Shown: in pieces, positions 44,701 through 53,955 of the stretch
Layout of the letters: each line of letters begins with the position of its first letter
How positions within the stretch are numbered: position 1 is the first letter of the stretch
Source: Streptomyces sp. CC0208
GTDB taxonomy: Bacteria; Actinomycetota; Actinomycetes; Streptomycetales; Streptomycetaceae
Length of the DNA stretch: 64,000 nucleotides
Reading direction: 5' to 3'
Assembly: GCF_003443735.1 (NCBI RefSeq)
Contig: NZ_CP031969.1
Span: 186,001 to 250,000 of the forward strand
The notes under the pieces: generated by a model
Seen by the model: only the letters and a program-made list of their open reading frames with translations
Databases searched by the model: none
What the model was told of the DNA's origin: nothing
Translations under genes and position numbers: made by a program

Positions 44701-46425
44701 ATGGCTGACCAACTCCTCTTCAACCCGCGCACCTACGACCCCGCGCACTTCGATCCCGAGACGCGCCGCCTGCTGCGTGCCACCGTCGACTGGTTCGAGG
44801 AGCGCGGGAAGCGGCAGCTGATCGAGGACTACCGCACGCGCGCCTGGCTCGGTGACTTCCTCGCCTTCGCCGCGAAGGAGAACCTGTTCGCCACCTTCCT
44901 GACGCCCTCCTCCGCCGCCGGGGAGGGAGAGGCGGACAAGCGGTGGGACACCGCCCGCATCGCCGCGCTCAACGAGATCCTCGGCTTCTACGGCCTGGAC
45001 TACTGGTACGCCTGGCAGGTGACCATCCTCGGCCTCGGCCCGGTCTGGCAGAGCGACAACGCGGCCGCCCGCGATCGCGCCGCCCAACTCCTCGACCAGG
45101 GCGAGGTGTTCGCCTTCGGCCTGTCCGAGAAGACCCACGGTGCCGACATCTACTCCACCGACATGCTCCTGGAGCCGGACGGCGACGGCGGCTTCCGCGC
45201 CACCGGCTCCAAGTACTACATAGGCAACGGCAACGCAGCCGGACTCGTCTCCGTCTTCGGGCGCCGCAGCGACGTCGAGGGCCCCGACGGCTACGTGTTC
45301 TTCGCCGCCGACAGCCGTCACCCGGCCTACCACCTGGTGAAGAACGTCGTCGACTCGTCCAAGTTCGTCAGCGAGTTCCGCCTGGAGGACTACCCCGTCC
45401 GCGCCGAGGACGTCCTGCACACCGGCCGCGCCGCCTTCGACGCCGCCCTCAACACCGTCAACGTCGGCAAGTTCAACCTGTGCACGGCCTCGATCGGCAT
45501 CTGCGAACACGCCATGTACGAGGCCGTCACCCACGCGAACAACCGCGTCCTGTACGGCCGTCCCGTCACCGCCTTCCCGCACGTGCGGCGGGAGTTGACC
45601 GACGCCTACGTCAGGCTCGTCGGGATGAAGCTGTTCAGCGACCGTGCCGTGGACTACTTCCGCTGCGCCGGTCCCGACGACCGGCGCTACCTGCTCTTCA
45701 ACCCGATGACGAAGATGAAGGTGACCACGGAGGGCGAGAAGGTCATCGACCTGATGTGGGACGTCATCGCCGCCAAGGGCTTCGAGAAGGACAACTACTT
45801 CGCCCAGGCGGCCGTGGAGATCCGCGGACTGCCGAAGCTGGAGGGCACGGTCCACGTCAACCTGGCGCTGATCCTGAAGTTCATGCGCAGCCACCTCCTC
45901 GACCCGGCCGACTACCCCGACGTGCCGACCCGCCTCGACGCCGCCGACGACACCTTCCTGTTCCGGCAGGGTCCGGCCCGCGGCCTCGGCTCGGTCCGCT
46001 TCCACGACTGGCGGCCCGCCTTCGAGTCGTACGCACACCTGCCCAACGTCGCCCGCCTGCGCGAACAGGCCGACGCCCTGTGCGAGTTCGTCGCCACCGC
46101 GGCCCCCGACGCCGAACAGAGCCGCGACCTCGACCTCCTCCTCGCCGTCGGCCAGCTCTTCGCCCTCGTCGTCCACGCACAGCTCGTCCTGGAGCAGTCC
46201 CGCCTCACCGGCCTCGACGAGGACGTGCTCGACGAGCTCTTCGCCGTCCTCGTACGGGACTTCTCCGCGCACGCCGTCGAGCTGCACGGCAAGGACTCGG
46301 CGACCGGCCTGCAGCAGGAGTGGGCGCTGGGCGCGGTCCGGCGGCCCGTTGTCGACCCGGCACGCACCGAGCGAGTCTGGCAGCGGGTCGAGTCGCTGTC
46401 CGGCGCGTACGAGATGACCCCGTAG
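44701..46425 (+). CDS. Acyl-CoA dehydrogenase
   Basis: A 574-residue FAD flavoprotein, longer than the usual 380 residues and similar to the FadE/acyl-CoA oxidase-like enzymes of actinobacteria. Identifiable parts are LDQGEVFAFGLSEKTHGADIYSTD (FAD/substrate loop), TGSKYYIGNGNAAGLVSVFGR and GFEKDNYFAQAAVEIRGLPKLEGTVHVNLALILKFM with the region where the catalytic base lies. It introduces a trans-2 double bond into an acyl-CoA. It sits directly behind a PadR regulator with which it probably forms one controlled unit. AGAGG precedes the ATG. Confidence 0.92.
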   Translation: MADQLLFNPRTYDPAHFDPETRRLLRATVDWFEERGKRQLIEDYRTRAWLGDFLAFAAKENLFATFLTPSSAAGEGEADKRWDTARIAALNEILGFYGLDYWYAWQVTILGLGPVWQSDNAAARDRAAQLLDQGEVFAFGLSEKTHGADIYSTDMLLEPDGDGGFRATGSKYYIGNGNAAGLVSVFGRRSDVEGPDGYVFFAADSRHPAYHLVKNVVDSSKFVSEFRLEDYPVRAEDVLHTGRAAFDAALNTVNVGKFNLCTASIGICEHAMYEAVTHANNRVLYGRPVTAFPHVRRELTDAYVRLVGMKLFSDRAVDYFRCAGPDDRRYLLFNPMTKMKVTTEGEKVIDLMWDVIAAKGFEKDNYFAQAAVEIRGLPKLEGTVHVNLALILKFMRSHLLDPADYPDVPTRLDAADDTFLFRQGPARGLGSVRFHDWRPAFESYAHLPNVARLREQADALCEFVATAAPDAEQSRDLDLLLAVGQLFALVVHAQLVLEQSRLTGLDEDVLDELFAVLVRDFSAHAVELHGKDSATGLQQEWALGAVRRPVVDPARTERVWQRVESLSGAYEMTP

Positions 46426-46448
46426 GCACGTCACGCCGTACCGTCACC

Positions 46449-46482
46449 GGTGGTGGCCGAGCCGCACGGCCCGGCCACCACC
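46449..46482 (+). terminator. 10-bp terminator after the acyl-CoA dehydrogenase gene
   Basis: GGTGGTGGCC (46449-46458) and GGCCACCACC (46473-46482) form a perfect stem. The rest of 46426-46725 has no gene. Confidence 0.75.
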
Positions 46483-46725
46483 GCCGCACCCTGTCGGCGC
46501 CGACACAGCACGGGGCTCTCACCACCCGGCATCCGCGACGGCCCCGCTGGAGCAACCACACCTACTCGCCGCCATCCGCCCATCGGCCCGCCACCGCCGG
46601 AAAGACTGTGGCGGACCAAGGGAGCCGGCAACTGCGACTTTGGTCGATGATGCCGCTACCTCAGGACGACTGCGCACCCTCTCGTGCTGCCCCAGGGTGG
46701 GACTTCCGTACATCGAGGAGGCAGC

Positions 46726-48720
46726 ATGGCGTTCTTCCGAACACGGGCAAGGGCAGGCCTGATCACGCGGGCGGCGGGGGCGATCGGACTCTCGGTTGCG
46801 GCCCTGTCCTCTCCCGCGGTGGCCCTGCCGGCCCCCGCGGCGACCCCCACCCAGCTGTATGTCGCGCCCTGGGGCAAGGACTCCTGGCCCGGCACCCTGG
46901 ACCGACCCTTCGCCACACCGGCACGCGCCCAACAGGCCGTACGCGCCCGGGCGCCGCGCATGACGTCGGACCTGGTGGTGAACCTGCGCGGCGGGACGTA
47001 CCGCCTGAAGGCGCCGCTGCGACTGTCGGAGGCCGCGGGGGACTCCGGCCGGGGCGGCCACCGGGTGACCTACCAGGCGTACGGCTACGGAACACCGCGG
47101 CAGGAGCGGGTGACGATCAGTGGCGGCCGTCGGATCTCCGGGTGGCGGCCGGACCGACGGCGCACGGGATTCTGGCGCGCGGACGTGGGCGGGCTCGAGA
47201 CCCGCCAGCTCTACGTCGGGGACCGGCGCGCCACACGACTCACACGCGAGGGTGCGGGCTTCCCGGGTGTGCTGAAGGCGACCAGAACCGGTTACGTCAC
47301 CACCAGTACCGTCCCCCGGACCTGGCGGAACCCCGCCGACATCGAGTTCGTCTACCGAGCCGGCTATCTCGAGGGCCGCTGCGGAGTCGCAGGGATCTCG
47401 GCAAGCGCCGGCCGAACCACCATCACGATGGACCAGCCGTGCTGGAGTCTGGCCCAACAGCTGTATGGGGGCACGGAGTTGCTCGAAGCTCCCAGCAGCG
47501 TGGAGAACTCCCCCAGCTTCGAGCCCAAGGCCGGAAGCTGGTATCTCGACCGCTCCCGGCCAGGACACCATGAGCTGCTGTACTTCCCCCGGCCCGGACA
47601 GGACATGCGCCGGGCCGGCGTGGTCGCCCCGGTCCTGGAGTCCCTGGTCACCGGCACCGGTGGGGCGGGCCGTCCCCTCCACGACATCGGCTTCCGCGGC
47701 CTGACGTTCGCGTACGCCACCTGGCTGGCGCCCAGCGAACCCGCCGGATTTCCCTCGGCGTGGAGCATGTACCTGCGGCCCGGGAAGGGCGAGGACGCGA
47801 GGCTGCTCACGGTGCCCGGCACGGTCGCCTTCCGCACCGCCGAGCGGATCACCTTCGAGGGCAACCGTTTCACCCACCTGGGCGCCCAGGCGCTGGAGTT
47901 CTCCGAGAACAGCTCGTACAACGTCGTCGACGGCAACGTCATCAGCGACGTCTCCGACGGCGGCATCCTGATGGGAGTGGTCCCGCCCGACCAGAAGGGA
48001 ACCAACCGCGGCAACCGGATCACCAACAACTGGGTCCACCACATCGGCGCGGAGTACCACGCGGCCTCCGGCATCTGGGACACCGCAACCCAGGAGACCA
48101 CCCTCGCGCACAACCAGGTCAACGACGTGCCCTACTCCGGCATCCTCTCCGGACCCAGCGACGACCTGCGGGGCATCATGCGCGGCAACCGCATCCTCGA
48201 CAACCGCGTCTTCGCGACGAACCGGCTCCTGGAGGACGGAGGCGGCATCTACCTGCGCGGAGAACAGGGCACCTCCTTCGCCGACGGGGCCGTCATCAGC
48301 GGCAACGCGGTCACCCACAGCAGGCACGGCGAGTGGAACGTCGGCATCTACACCGACGACAGCAGCAATTGGGTCACCGTGGAAGGCAACACCGTCTACG
48401 ACTACGTCGCCTCCATCGGCGGCTGCAGCGAGGAATGGGGCAACCGTCCCGTCCAGAACGTGCGCTACCGCGGCAACTTCTGGGACGACACCGTGCCGGA
48501 ATGGGTCGAGCGACGGACGTTCCCCGGAGCCTGGCCCCCGGCCAACGCCCAGAACCCGGAGGAGGGCTGCGGAGAACCCCACCGCCTCTCCTTCACCGAC
48601 AACACCCTGCTGTCTCCCCGCAACCCCGGCCAGGCCTGCGCCTCCGACACCGCCTGCGCCGCCGTCCTGGCGAACGCCGGCCCGCTCCCGTCGTACCGCC
48701 AGCGCCTGGGCATGCCGTGA
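46726..48720 (+). CDS. Secreted right-handed beta-helix protein
   Basis: A 664-residue exported protein. The signal peptide (about 1-33) has a twin-arginine-like RTRARAGLITRA start and ends in AVALPAPA. The body resembles parallel beta-helix carbohydrate-active proteins: LYVAPWGKDSWPGTLDRPFATPARAQQAVR at the N-terminus and repeated coil units such as GNRFTHLGAQALEF, GNVISDVSDGGILM, NNWVHHIGAEYHAASGIW and GNTVYDYVASIGGC. Family members act on polysaccharides (pectate lyase or glycosidase type), but I cannot assign catalytic residues. GAGGAGG just before the ATG sets the start over an upstream in-frame ATG. Confidence 0.85.
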   Translation: MAFFRTRARAGLITRAAGAIGLSVAALSSPAVALPAPAATPTQLYVAPWGKDSWPGTLDRPFATPARAQQAVRARAPRMTSDLVVNLRGGTYRLKAPLRLSEAAGDSGRGGHRVTYQAYGYGTPRQERVTISGGRRISGWRPDRRRTGFWRADVGGLETRQLYVGDRRATRLTREGAGFPGVLKATRTGYVTTSTVPRTWRNPADIEFVYRAGYLEGRCGVAGISASAGRTTITMDQPCWSLAQQLYGGTELLEAPSSVENSPSFEPKAGSWYLDRSRPGHHELLYFPRPGQDMRRAGVVAPVLESLVTGTGGAGRPLHDIGFRGLTFAYATWLAPSEPAGFPSAWSMYLRPGKGEDARLLTVPGTVAFRTAERITFEGNRFTHLGAQALEFSENSSYNVVDGNVISDVSDGGILMGVVPPDQKGTNRGNRITNNWVHHIGAEYHAASGIWDTATQETTLAHNQVNDVPYSGILSGPSDDLRGIMRGNRILDNRVFATNRLLEDGGGIYLRGEQGTSFADGAVISGNAVTHSRHGEWNVGIYTDDSSNWVTVEGNTVYDYVASIGGCSEEWGNRPVQNVRYRGNFWDDTVPEWVERRTFPGAWPPANAQNPEEGCGEPHRLSFTDNTLLSPRNPGQACASDTACAAVLANAGPLPSYRQRLGMP

Positions 48721-49074
48721 CGGAACGCCGGATCGCGTGCGCGGGACGGCATCGCGAACCTCGCGTCTGCCGCTGCCACTTGCTCGGGTAAGGGTTCCCG
48801 AGCGGCCCGGGCCACGTCCACGATCGCGCGCCTCGGTGAGCGCGGCTGAACCGTGGCGCGATTCGGCGGCCTCTCGCACTCTCACGCGCGCAGGTCGCTC
48901 GACACTCCACTTGGCATGGCCAGAGTGAAAGTGCGCACCGTTTTGGTGAAATCGCGGTCACAGGCGAAAGAAGGAGTGCTAGACATCGGACCGACCTGAT
49001 CGGGTCAACTCCCTGTGGCCGCCCCGTTGAGGAGAGAGCCGAACGCGAGGCGAAACCGAGCGGATAGGACGACC
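48721..49074. other. Intergenic region before the conservon-type sensor
   Basis: No gene seen. ATGCCGT (48712-48718) and ACGGCAT (48746-48752) may form a weak terminator for the preceding gene; GAGGAGAGAG-like purine tract lies at 49029-49037. Confidence 0.35.
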
Positions 49075-51189
49075 GTGTCGCACACCCCCACTCCCGTGCG
49101 CCGAGGATTCGGTGCCCGCAATCTGCGTGTGGCCCAAAAGCTCCAGGCCATCCTGTTGATTCCGGTGCTCGTTGCCCTCGTCCTCGGCGGTGTACGGGTC
49201 AACCGCACCGTCGACACCTGGCAGAGCGCCAAGGACGCGGTCCGCGTGGCAGAACTGGTCCAGGCTGCCAACAAGTACGCCAGTGACGCCATCGACGAAC
49301 GCGACGTCTCCGTCATCCCGTTGGTGAAGGGCGACCGCGGCTCCAGCACGGTCGCCAAGGCCCGGCACCTCACCGACGCGGACGCCAAGGAGTTCAACGC
49401 GGCGGTCGCCCGTATCCCGAGGACTGACGGACTCCAGCGCCGGATCGAGCTCGTCCGCGCGGGTGAGAGGCAACTTCCCTCGGTACGCGCGGGCGCCTTC
49501 ACCTCCCGGCTGTCCGGGGTGCGGACCGAGGAGAGCTACCACGCCGTCCAGCACCCGCTGATGGAGATCTCCAACGAACTGGGCTTCGGCATCGCCAGCC
49601 AGGCCACCTACGGGCGCACCCTCTACGCCGTCTCGCTCACCCAGGCCGCCGAGTCGCTGATCCGCGCCATCGGCACCCACCTCCTCGTCGAGGACCGCAG
49701 CAAGCTGGCCAAGGGCGAACTGCAGTCCCAGATCGCCTCGTTCAGCTCCTACGTCTATCTCGAACAGGTCGCGCTCCAGGAGTACGCCGGCTTCGCCGGT
49801 ACCGCCGAGACGGCCAGACTGCGCGAGGCACTGGCGGACGCGGAGAAGAAGGGACAAGAGCAGTCGGCCGAGGCGCGGACGCAGGCCGAGGCGGCCGGCA
49901 AGAACTTCGTCCCCCCACCGAGCCTGGCCAGGATGACCGGCGCCATCGCCACCGGCGCGACGGCCACCCGCCTCGCCGAGCAGGGCATCACACCCGAGAC
50001 CTTCTTCGCGGCCTCGACCCTCGGCTTCGACGCCTACCGCAGTGTCGAGGTCTACCTCACCGAGACCGCGCTGGCCCAGGCACACACGATCGCCGACGAC
50101 GCCCGCAACTCCGCAATCGTCAACGCCGTGCTCGTGCTCGCCGCCGTCCTCGCCGCCTTCCTCCTCGCGACTTGGGTGGCCCGCACGATGAGCACCAGCA
50201 TGCGCCTGCTCAGCACCTCCGCCCACGAGATCGCCGGACAGCGGCTGCCGGCCACGCTGACTCAGCTGACCCGCACCGTCCCCGGCAGAGTCGACGCCAC
50301 CGTGGAACCCATCCCGATCACCACCACGGACGAGATCGGCGAGGTCGCCCGCGCCTTCGACCACGTGCACCGCGAAGCCGTCCGGCTCGCGGCCGAACAG
50401 GCCCTGCTGCGCGCCAACATCAACACGATCCTCAGCAACCTGGCCCGTCGTAACCAGTCCCTGATCGAGGGCCAGCTCTCCATGATCACCCAACTGGAGG
50501 ACAGGGAAGCCGACCCCGACCAGCTGGAGAACCTCTTCCAGCTCGACCACCTCGCCACCCGCGTACGCCGCAACGGCGAGAACCTCCTGGTGCTCAGCGG
50601 CGAAGCCCCCGTCCAGCAGTGGGACCAGCCGACGCCCCTGGTCGACGTCCTGCGCGCCGCGGTCTCGGAGGTCGAACAGTACGAGCGCATCCAGCTCTCC
50701 GGTGTTCCCGAGATCCAGATCGACGGCCGTGCGGTGAACGACCTGGTGCACCTGCTCGCCGAACTCCTGGAGAACGCCACGACCTTCTCGTCACCGCACG
50801 CCCCGGTCGATGTGACCGCCGCGCGGCTGCCCGACGGCAGGATCATGCTCGAGATACACGATCAGGGGATCGGCCTACCGCCCGAAGAGGTGGCCGAAGT
50901 CAACCGCGACCTGGTCGAACCGCCCACCGTGGACGCCGCGATCTCCCAACGCATGGGCCTGTTCGTGGTCGGTCGGCTGGCCGACCGGCACAGCATCCGC
51001 GTCCAGCTGCGCCCCTCCGCCGAAGGCCGGGGAACGACGGCCCTGGTGATGCTGCCCGACACGGTCACGCACCGAGCGGCTACGGAGGAACCCGACTCCG
51101 ACACCATGGCCCTGGTCGCTTTCGTGGACGCTCGTTTCACCGACGGCACCGCACGTGCCGACGGGACGTGGGACGACGAGCCGTTCTGA
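49075..51189 (+). CDS. Membrane sensor ATPase with nitrate/nitrite-sensing (NIT) domain, CvnA-like
   Basis: A 704-residue membrane protein resembling CvnA sensor kinases of streptomycete conservons. The first helix is at about 20-40, a NIT-type four-helix extracellular domain lies at about 45-340, a second helix at about 345-365 and a HAMP-like segment at 365-430. A coiled part containing NINTILSNLARRNQSLIEGQLSMITQLED precedes a GHKL ATPase (about 530-680: ELLENATTFS, IHDQGIGLPPEE, GLFVVGRLADRHSI, GRGTTALVMLP). No phosphoacceptor histidine box of the classical kind is present. Conservons normally continue with roadblock, DUF742 and GTPase genes; none follows here. GTG at 49075 has AGGA before it; a GTG 60 bases upstream is possible. 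Confidence 0.88.
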   Translation: MSHTPTPVRRGFGARNLRVAQKLQAILLIPVLVALVLGGVRVNRTVDTWQSAKDAVRVAELVQAANKYASDAIDERDVSVIPLVKGDRGSSTVAKARHLTDADAKEFNAAVARIPRTDGLQRRIELVRAGERQLPSVRAGAFTSRLSGVRTEESYHAVQHPLMEISNELGFGIASQATYGRTLYAVSLTQAAESLIRAIGTHLLVEDRSKLAKGELQSQIASFSSYVYLEQVALQEYAGFAGTAETARLREALADAEKKGQEQSAEARTQAEAAGKNFVPPPSLARMTGAIATGATATRLAEQGITPETFFAASTLGFDAYRSVEVYLTETALAQAHTIADDARNSAIVNAVLVLAAVLAAFLLATWVARTMSTSMRLLSTSAHEIAGQRLPATLTQLTRTVPGRVDATVEPIPITTTDEIGEVARAFDHVHREAVRLAAEQALLRANINTILSNLARRNQSLIEGQLSMITQLEDREADPDQLENLFQLDHLATRVRRNGENLLVLSGEAPVQQWDQPTPLVDVLRAAVSEVEQYERIQLSGVPEIQIDGRAVNDLVHLLAELLENATTFSSPHAPVDVTAARLPDGRIMLEIHDQGIGLPPEEVAEVNRDLVEPPTVDAAISQRMGLFVVGRLADRHSIRVQLRPSAEGRGTTALVMLPDTVTHRAATEEPDSDTMALVAFVDARFTDGTARADGTWDDEPF

Positions 51190-51202
51190 CCCGAGGCGCC
51201 CG

Positions 51203-51217
51203 GTCCCCGCCGGGGAC
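51203..51217. terminator. Hairpin between convergent sensor and GH6 genes
   Basis: GTCCCC-GCC-GGGGAC forms a short strong hairpin just past the sensor stop, 50 bases before the convergent GH6 stop. Confidence 0.5.
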
Positions 51218-51266
51218 TCCGCCGGGGCGGCCCCTTCAGTAAGGGCTCACCCCGGCGGGCACGGGG

Positions 51267-53015
51267 TTACGGCAGCGGCGGGTAGGCGTTCTGCATCAGC
51301 TGCTGGAACTGGGCGGAGAACCAGTGACCGGCGAGCGGTGCGTTCGGCAGGGCCCCGGTGGGGTTGTTGCCGTTGCGGGCGTTGCCGCCGTAGGTCGGGT
51401 CGCACATGCGGTCGAAGCCCTTGCCCTCGTCATTGGGCACGGCGGCACTGTTGCCGTCGGACTCTCCCGGCGGCTTGACCCACACGTAGGCGTCCACGCC
51501 GGTGGCGGGGGCGGCGGTGGGCCGCTGACCGATTCCGGCGCCGCTCTGGTTGCACCAGTTGCCGGCGTGGATGCGCCGGTCGATGCGGCCGCCGTTGACG
51601 TAGTCGTCGACGGAGGTCTGCGGGCCGGGGCCGGTGGGCCGGGCGGAGCCGCCCCAGCCGTTGCGGGAGGTGTCGATCAGCATGCCGAGACCGGAGTCGA
51701 ACCCGGCGGCGACCAGCTTGTCCCGCAGGCCGAGCGCGAACGACTGCTCGTCCACGTACTGGTTCCAGTCGACCCACTTCGACTGGCGTATGGTCTGCCC
51801 GTTCACCATGTCGGTGACCTTGAAGTTGGGCTCCTTGACGGGGCTGTAGTTGGCGGTGTTGACGATGAAGCCGGCCACGTCGCTCACGTTCGCGCCGTTG
51901 GTCGTGGCGACCTTGTAGAACTCCTGCACCGACGGGCCGAGGTTGCTGTCCCAGCCCAGCCAGCCGTGGTGGCCGGCGTCGATGTAGTTGTAGACGTTCG
52001 CGAGGGCGCCGAGCTTGTCGAGAGCGTAGGAGACGCCCTTCTCGTAGTTGCCGTTGCTCTTCATGGTCACGCAGGCGTCGGTGGTGGTGTTGGTGCCTCC
52101 GGCGTTGGTGACCAGGTTCGGCAGCGAGTCGGGCTCGATGACGGTGGCGATCCGCAGGCCCGCGTACTTCGATTCGGAGAGGATCGAGGTGATCGGGTCG
52201 ATGTACTGGCTCTTGTACTTGTCGAGGTCGTTCGGCCCCAGTTCGCCGTTGGAGGCGAGGGCGGCACAGTCACGGCCCGGCAGGTCGTAGATGACCAGCT
52301 GGACGACGAGTTCGCCGCTGCCCTTCTGCTTCAGCGCCTCGTCCAGGTGGGCGCGCAGGCCCATGCCGCCGTTCACACCGTTGATGGCGGCGATCCGGTC
52401 CAGCCACACGGCGGTGGGCTGGTTGGAGATGCGGCTGCCGCCCGGTTCGGCGGCGGCCTTCGCGGACCACTCCGGGTTCACGTAGGCCTTGGCGCCGACG
52501 TAGGGGTTGGCGACCTTCGGCCCACCCGGGCCGGGGTCGGTGGGTCCCGGGTCGGTCGGCCCCGGATCAGTCGGCCCCGGGTCGGTGGGGCCACCGCCGT
52601 CGACGTTGCAGGTCACGCCGTCGAGGGTGAAGGTGGCCGGGACGGCGTTGCTCCCGCTGTAGGACGCCTGGAATCCGAAGCCGACCGAACCCCCGGTGGC
52701 GAGCGTGCCGTTGTAGCTCTCGTTGGCGGCCGTGACGGAGGAACCGCTCTGGCTTATCCGCGCGTTCCAGCCATTGCTGATCTTCTGGTTTCCGGCGTAC
52801 GACCACTTCAGTGACCAACTCGACTTGGCCGCGCCGTTGTTGGTGATCGTGACGGCTGTCGTGAAGCCGGTGTCCCACTGGTTCTGGACCTTGTAGTCCA
52901 CTGTGCAGGGTGCGGCCGCGGCGGCGGCTCCGGCCGGCGCCGATACGAGTGCGGCCGCTGAGGTCCCGCTGAGCAGCGCGAGGGCTGCGAGCAATGAGGT
53001 CTTGGTGCGACTCAT
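51267..53015 (-). CDS. Secreted GH6 cellobiohydrolase with CBM2
   Basis: A 582-residue exported cellulase. Signal peptide 1-30 (MSRTKTSLLAALALL ... APAGAAAAAA), CBM2 at about 34-138 (CTVDYKVQNQWDTGFTTAVTITNNG), then a PTDPG-repeat linker (about 143-168), and a GH6 domain to the end. The catalytic acid region is VIYDLPGRDCAALASNGE; also present are IEPDSLPN, DAGHHGWLGW and the C-terminal WVKPPGESDG loop, a sign of the cellobiohydrolase subgroup. It degrades crystalline cellulose from the non-reducing end together with the GH48 enzyme. A CebR-type box lies about 300 bases upstream. Confidence 0.95.
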   Translation of the reverse strand: MSRTKTSLLAALALLSGTSAAALVSAPAGAAAAAAPCTVDYKVQNQWDTGFTTAVTITNNGAAKSSWSLKWSYAGNQKISNGWNARISQSGSSVTAANESYNGTLATGGSVGFGFQASYSGSNAVPATFTLDGVTCNVDGGGPTDPGPTDPGPTDPGPTDPGPGGPKVANPYVGAKAYVNPEWSAKAAAEPGGSRISNQPTAVWLDRIAAINGVNGGMGLRAHLDEALKQKGSGELVVQLVIYDLPGRDCAALASNGELGPNDLDKYKSQYIDPITSILSESKYAGLRIATVIEPDSLPNLVTNAGGTNTTTDACVTMKSNGNYEKGVSYALDKLGALANVYNYIDAGHHGWLGWDSNLGPSVQEFYKVATTNGANVSDVAGFIVNTANYSPVKEPNFKVTDMVNGQTIRQSKWVDWNQYVDEQSFALGLRDKLVAAGFDSGLGMLIDTSRNGWGGSARPTGPGPQTSVDDYVNGGRIDRRIHAGNWCNQSGAGIGQRPTAAPATGVDAYVWVKPPGESDGNSAAVPNDEGKGFDRMCDPTYGGNARNGNNPTGALPNAPLAGHWFSAQFQQLMQNAYPPLP

Positions 53016-53311
53016 GATGAAGCATTCCTTCTGGTTGGAGGATTTCTCCGCTGGTTGAGCGCGCGCAGGTGATCGCGCACCTTGATGCGGCACCTTGATG
53101 CGTACGGGGCGACGTGGCCTCGTGGCCGAAGGTCAGGAAGGGCTCCGAGGAGCCGCCCGCTGGTCCGGGCCCCGGCGATACGCGGCACCGGCGACCCGCC
53201 TACGGCCCTGCGGACACGGCTCGTTGAGGAGCTCGCTCCACGGCGTACCGTCGCTCTGGGATACGCCGGTGGGCCCGACGCTCCCGGCGTGGGACGCAGG
53301 TGGACCCGTTT

Positions 53312-53325
53312 TGGGAGCGCTCCCC
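53312..53325. promoter_or_regulatory. CebR-type box upstream of the GH6 gene (one mismatch)
   Basis: TGGGAGCGCTCCCC differs only at the last base from the CebR operator TGGGAGCGCTCCCA. CebR is the LacI-type repressor released by cello-oligosaccharides. Confidence 0.8.
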
Positions 53326-53458
53326 ACTCGGCGGTCGACGGGTAGTGCCGCCGATACCCGTGCATTCGGGCTTCGTCGGTGCGCTGCGGGCGTCCGCTCA
53401 AGCGGCTGGGGAGCCTGAGCGGACACTCGCGTCGGTCGCGACGCAGTCCGTCCAGCGG

Positions 53459-53698
53459 TCATTCGTGGCGCGCCCGTCGGCAAGAACCGACAGCGGGTCG
53501 CCAACTGCTGGGCATGCACGGGGGGTTGCTGGTCAGCTCCGATCCTTGGAAGCCGTGGTCCCGCTGATCGGCCACCGCGCTCTCCGCCATACGGCGGCGC
53601 GTCGCTCCCGGAGGCCGGATCATCGGGACGACCGCGACGGCGCCGAGTGTGTCGGCGCCCGCGGTGGCCAGGAGAAATGAACGTGGGGGGTGTCGCAT
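53459..53698 (-). pseudogene. Truncated secreted protein (signal peptide remnant of a lost CAZyme)
   Basis: A 79-codon frame begins MRHPPRSFLLATAGADTLGA, with a signal-peptide-like N-terminus, and has a good AAGGAG site before the ATG at 53698. A degenerate CebR box lies 48 bases upstream. Past about residue 27 the sequence (FQGSELTSNPP and a basic tail) does not resemble a hydrolase, so only the secretion leader of an exoenzyme gene seems to remain between the GH6 and GH48 genes. The rest of 53016-53955 has no gene. Confidence 0.5.
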
Positions 53699-53745
53699 GA
53701 GCGACTCCTTGCAGTGTGGCGCACCGTGACGGTGCGTCGACTGAT

Positions 53746-53759
53746 TGGAACCGCTCCCA
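53746..53759. promoter_or_regulatory. Degenerate CebR-type box before the truncated secreted frame
   Basis: TGGAACCGCTCCCA has two mismatches to the perfect palindrome and lies 48 bases upstream of the minus-strand remnant, where an operator would be expected. Confidence 0.5.
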
Positions 53760-53888
53760 CTGGTGCGAAGGAAGGTAGCGCCAAGTGGCACGGTTGCCTA
53801 GAGGCACGGCTGAACTTCCTCTCAACTAAACCCTTTCGCGTCTTCGACTCTTCAAGCCGCTTGACCGCCGCTCTCCTCATCCCCATGA

Positions 53889-53902
53889 TGGGAGCGCTCC
53901 CA
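53889..53902. promoter_or_regulatory. CebR box of the GH48 gene
   Basis: A perfect TGGGAGCGCTCCCA palindrome, 54 bases before the GH48 start codon. Confidence 0.92.
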
Positions 53903-53955
53903 CTGGCCAAGACTTGTCCTTCCCCGAGCTTCGAGCCGCTAGGAGGAACCAGTTC

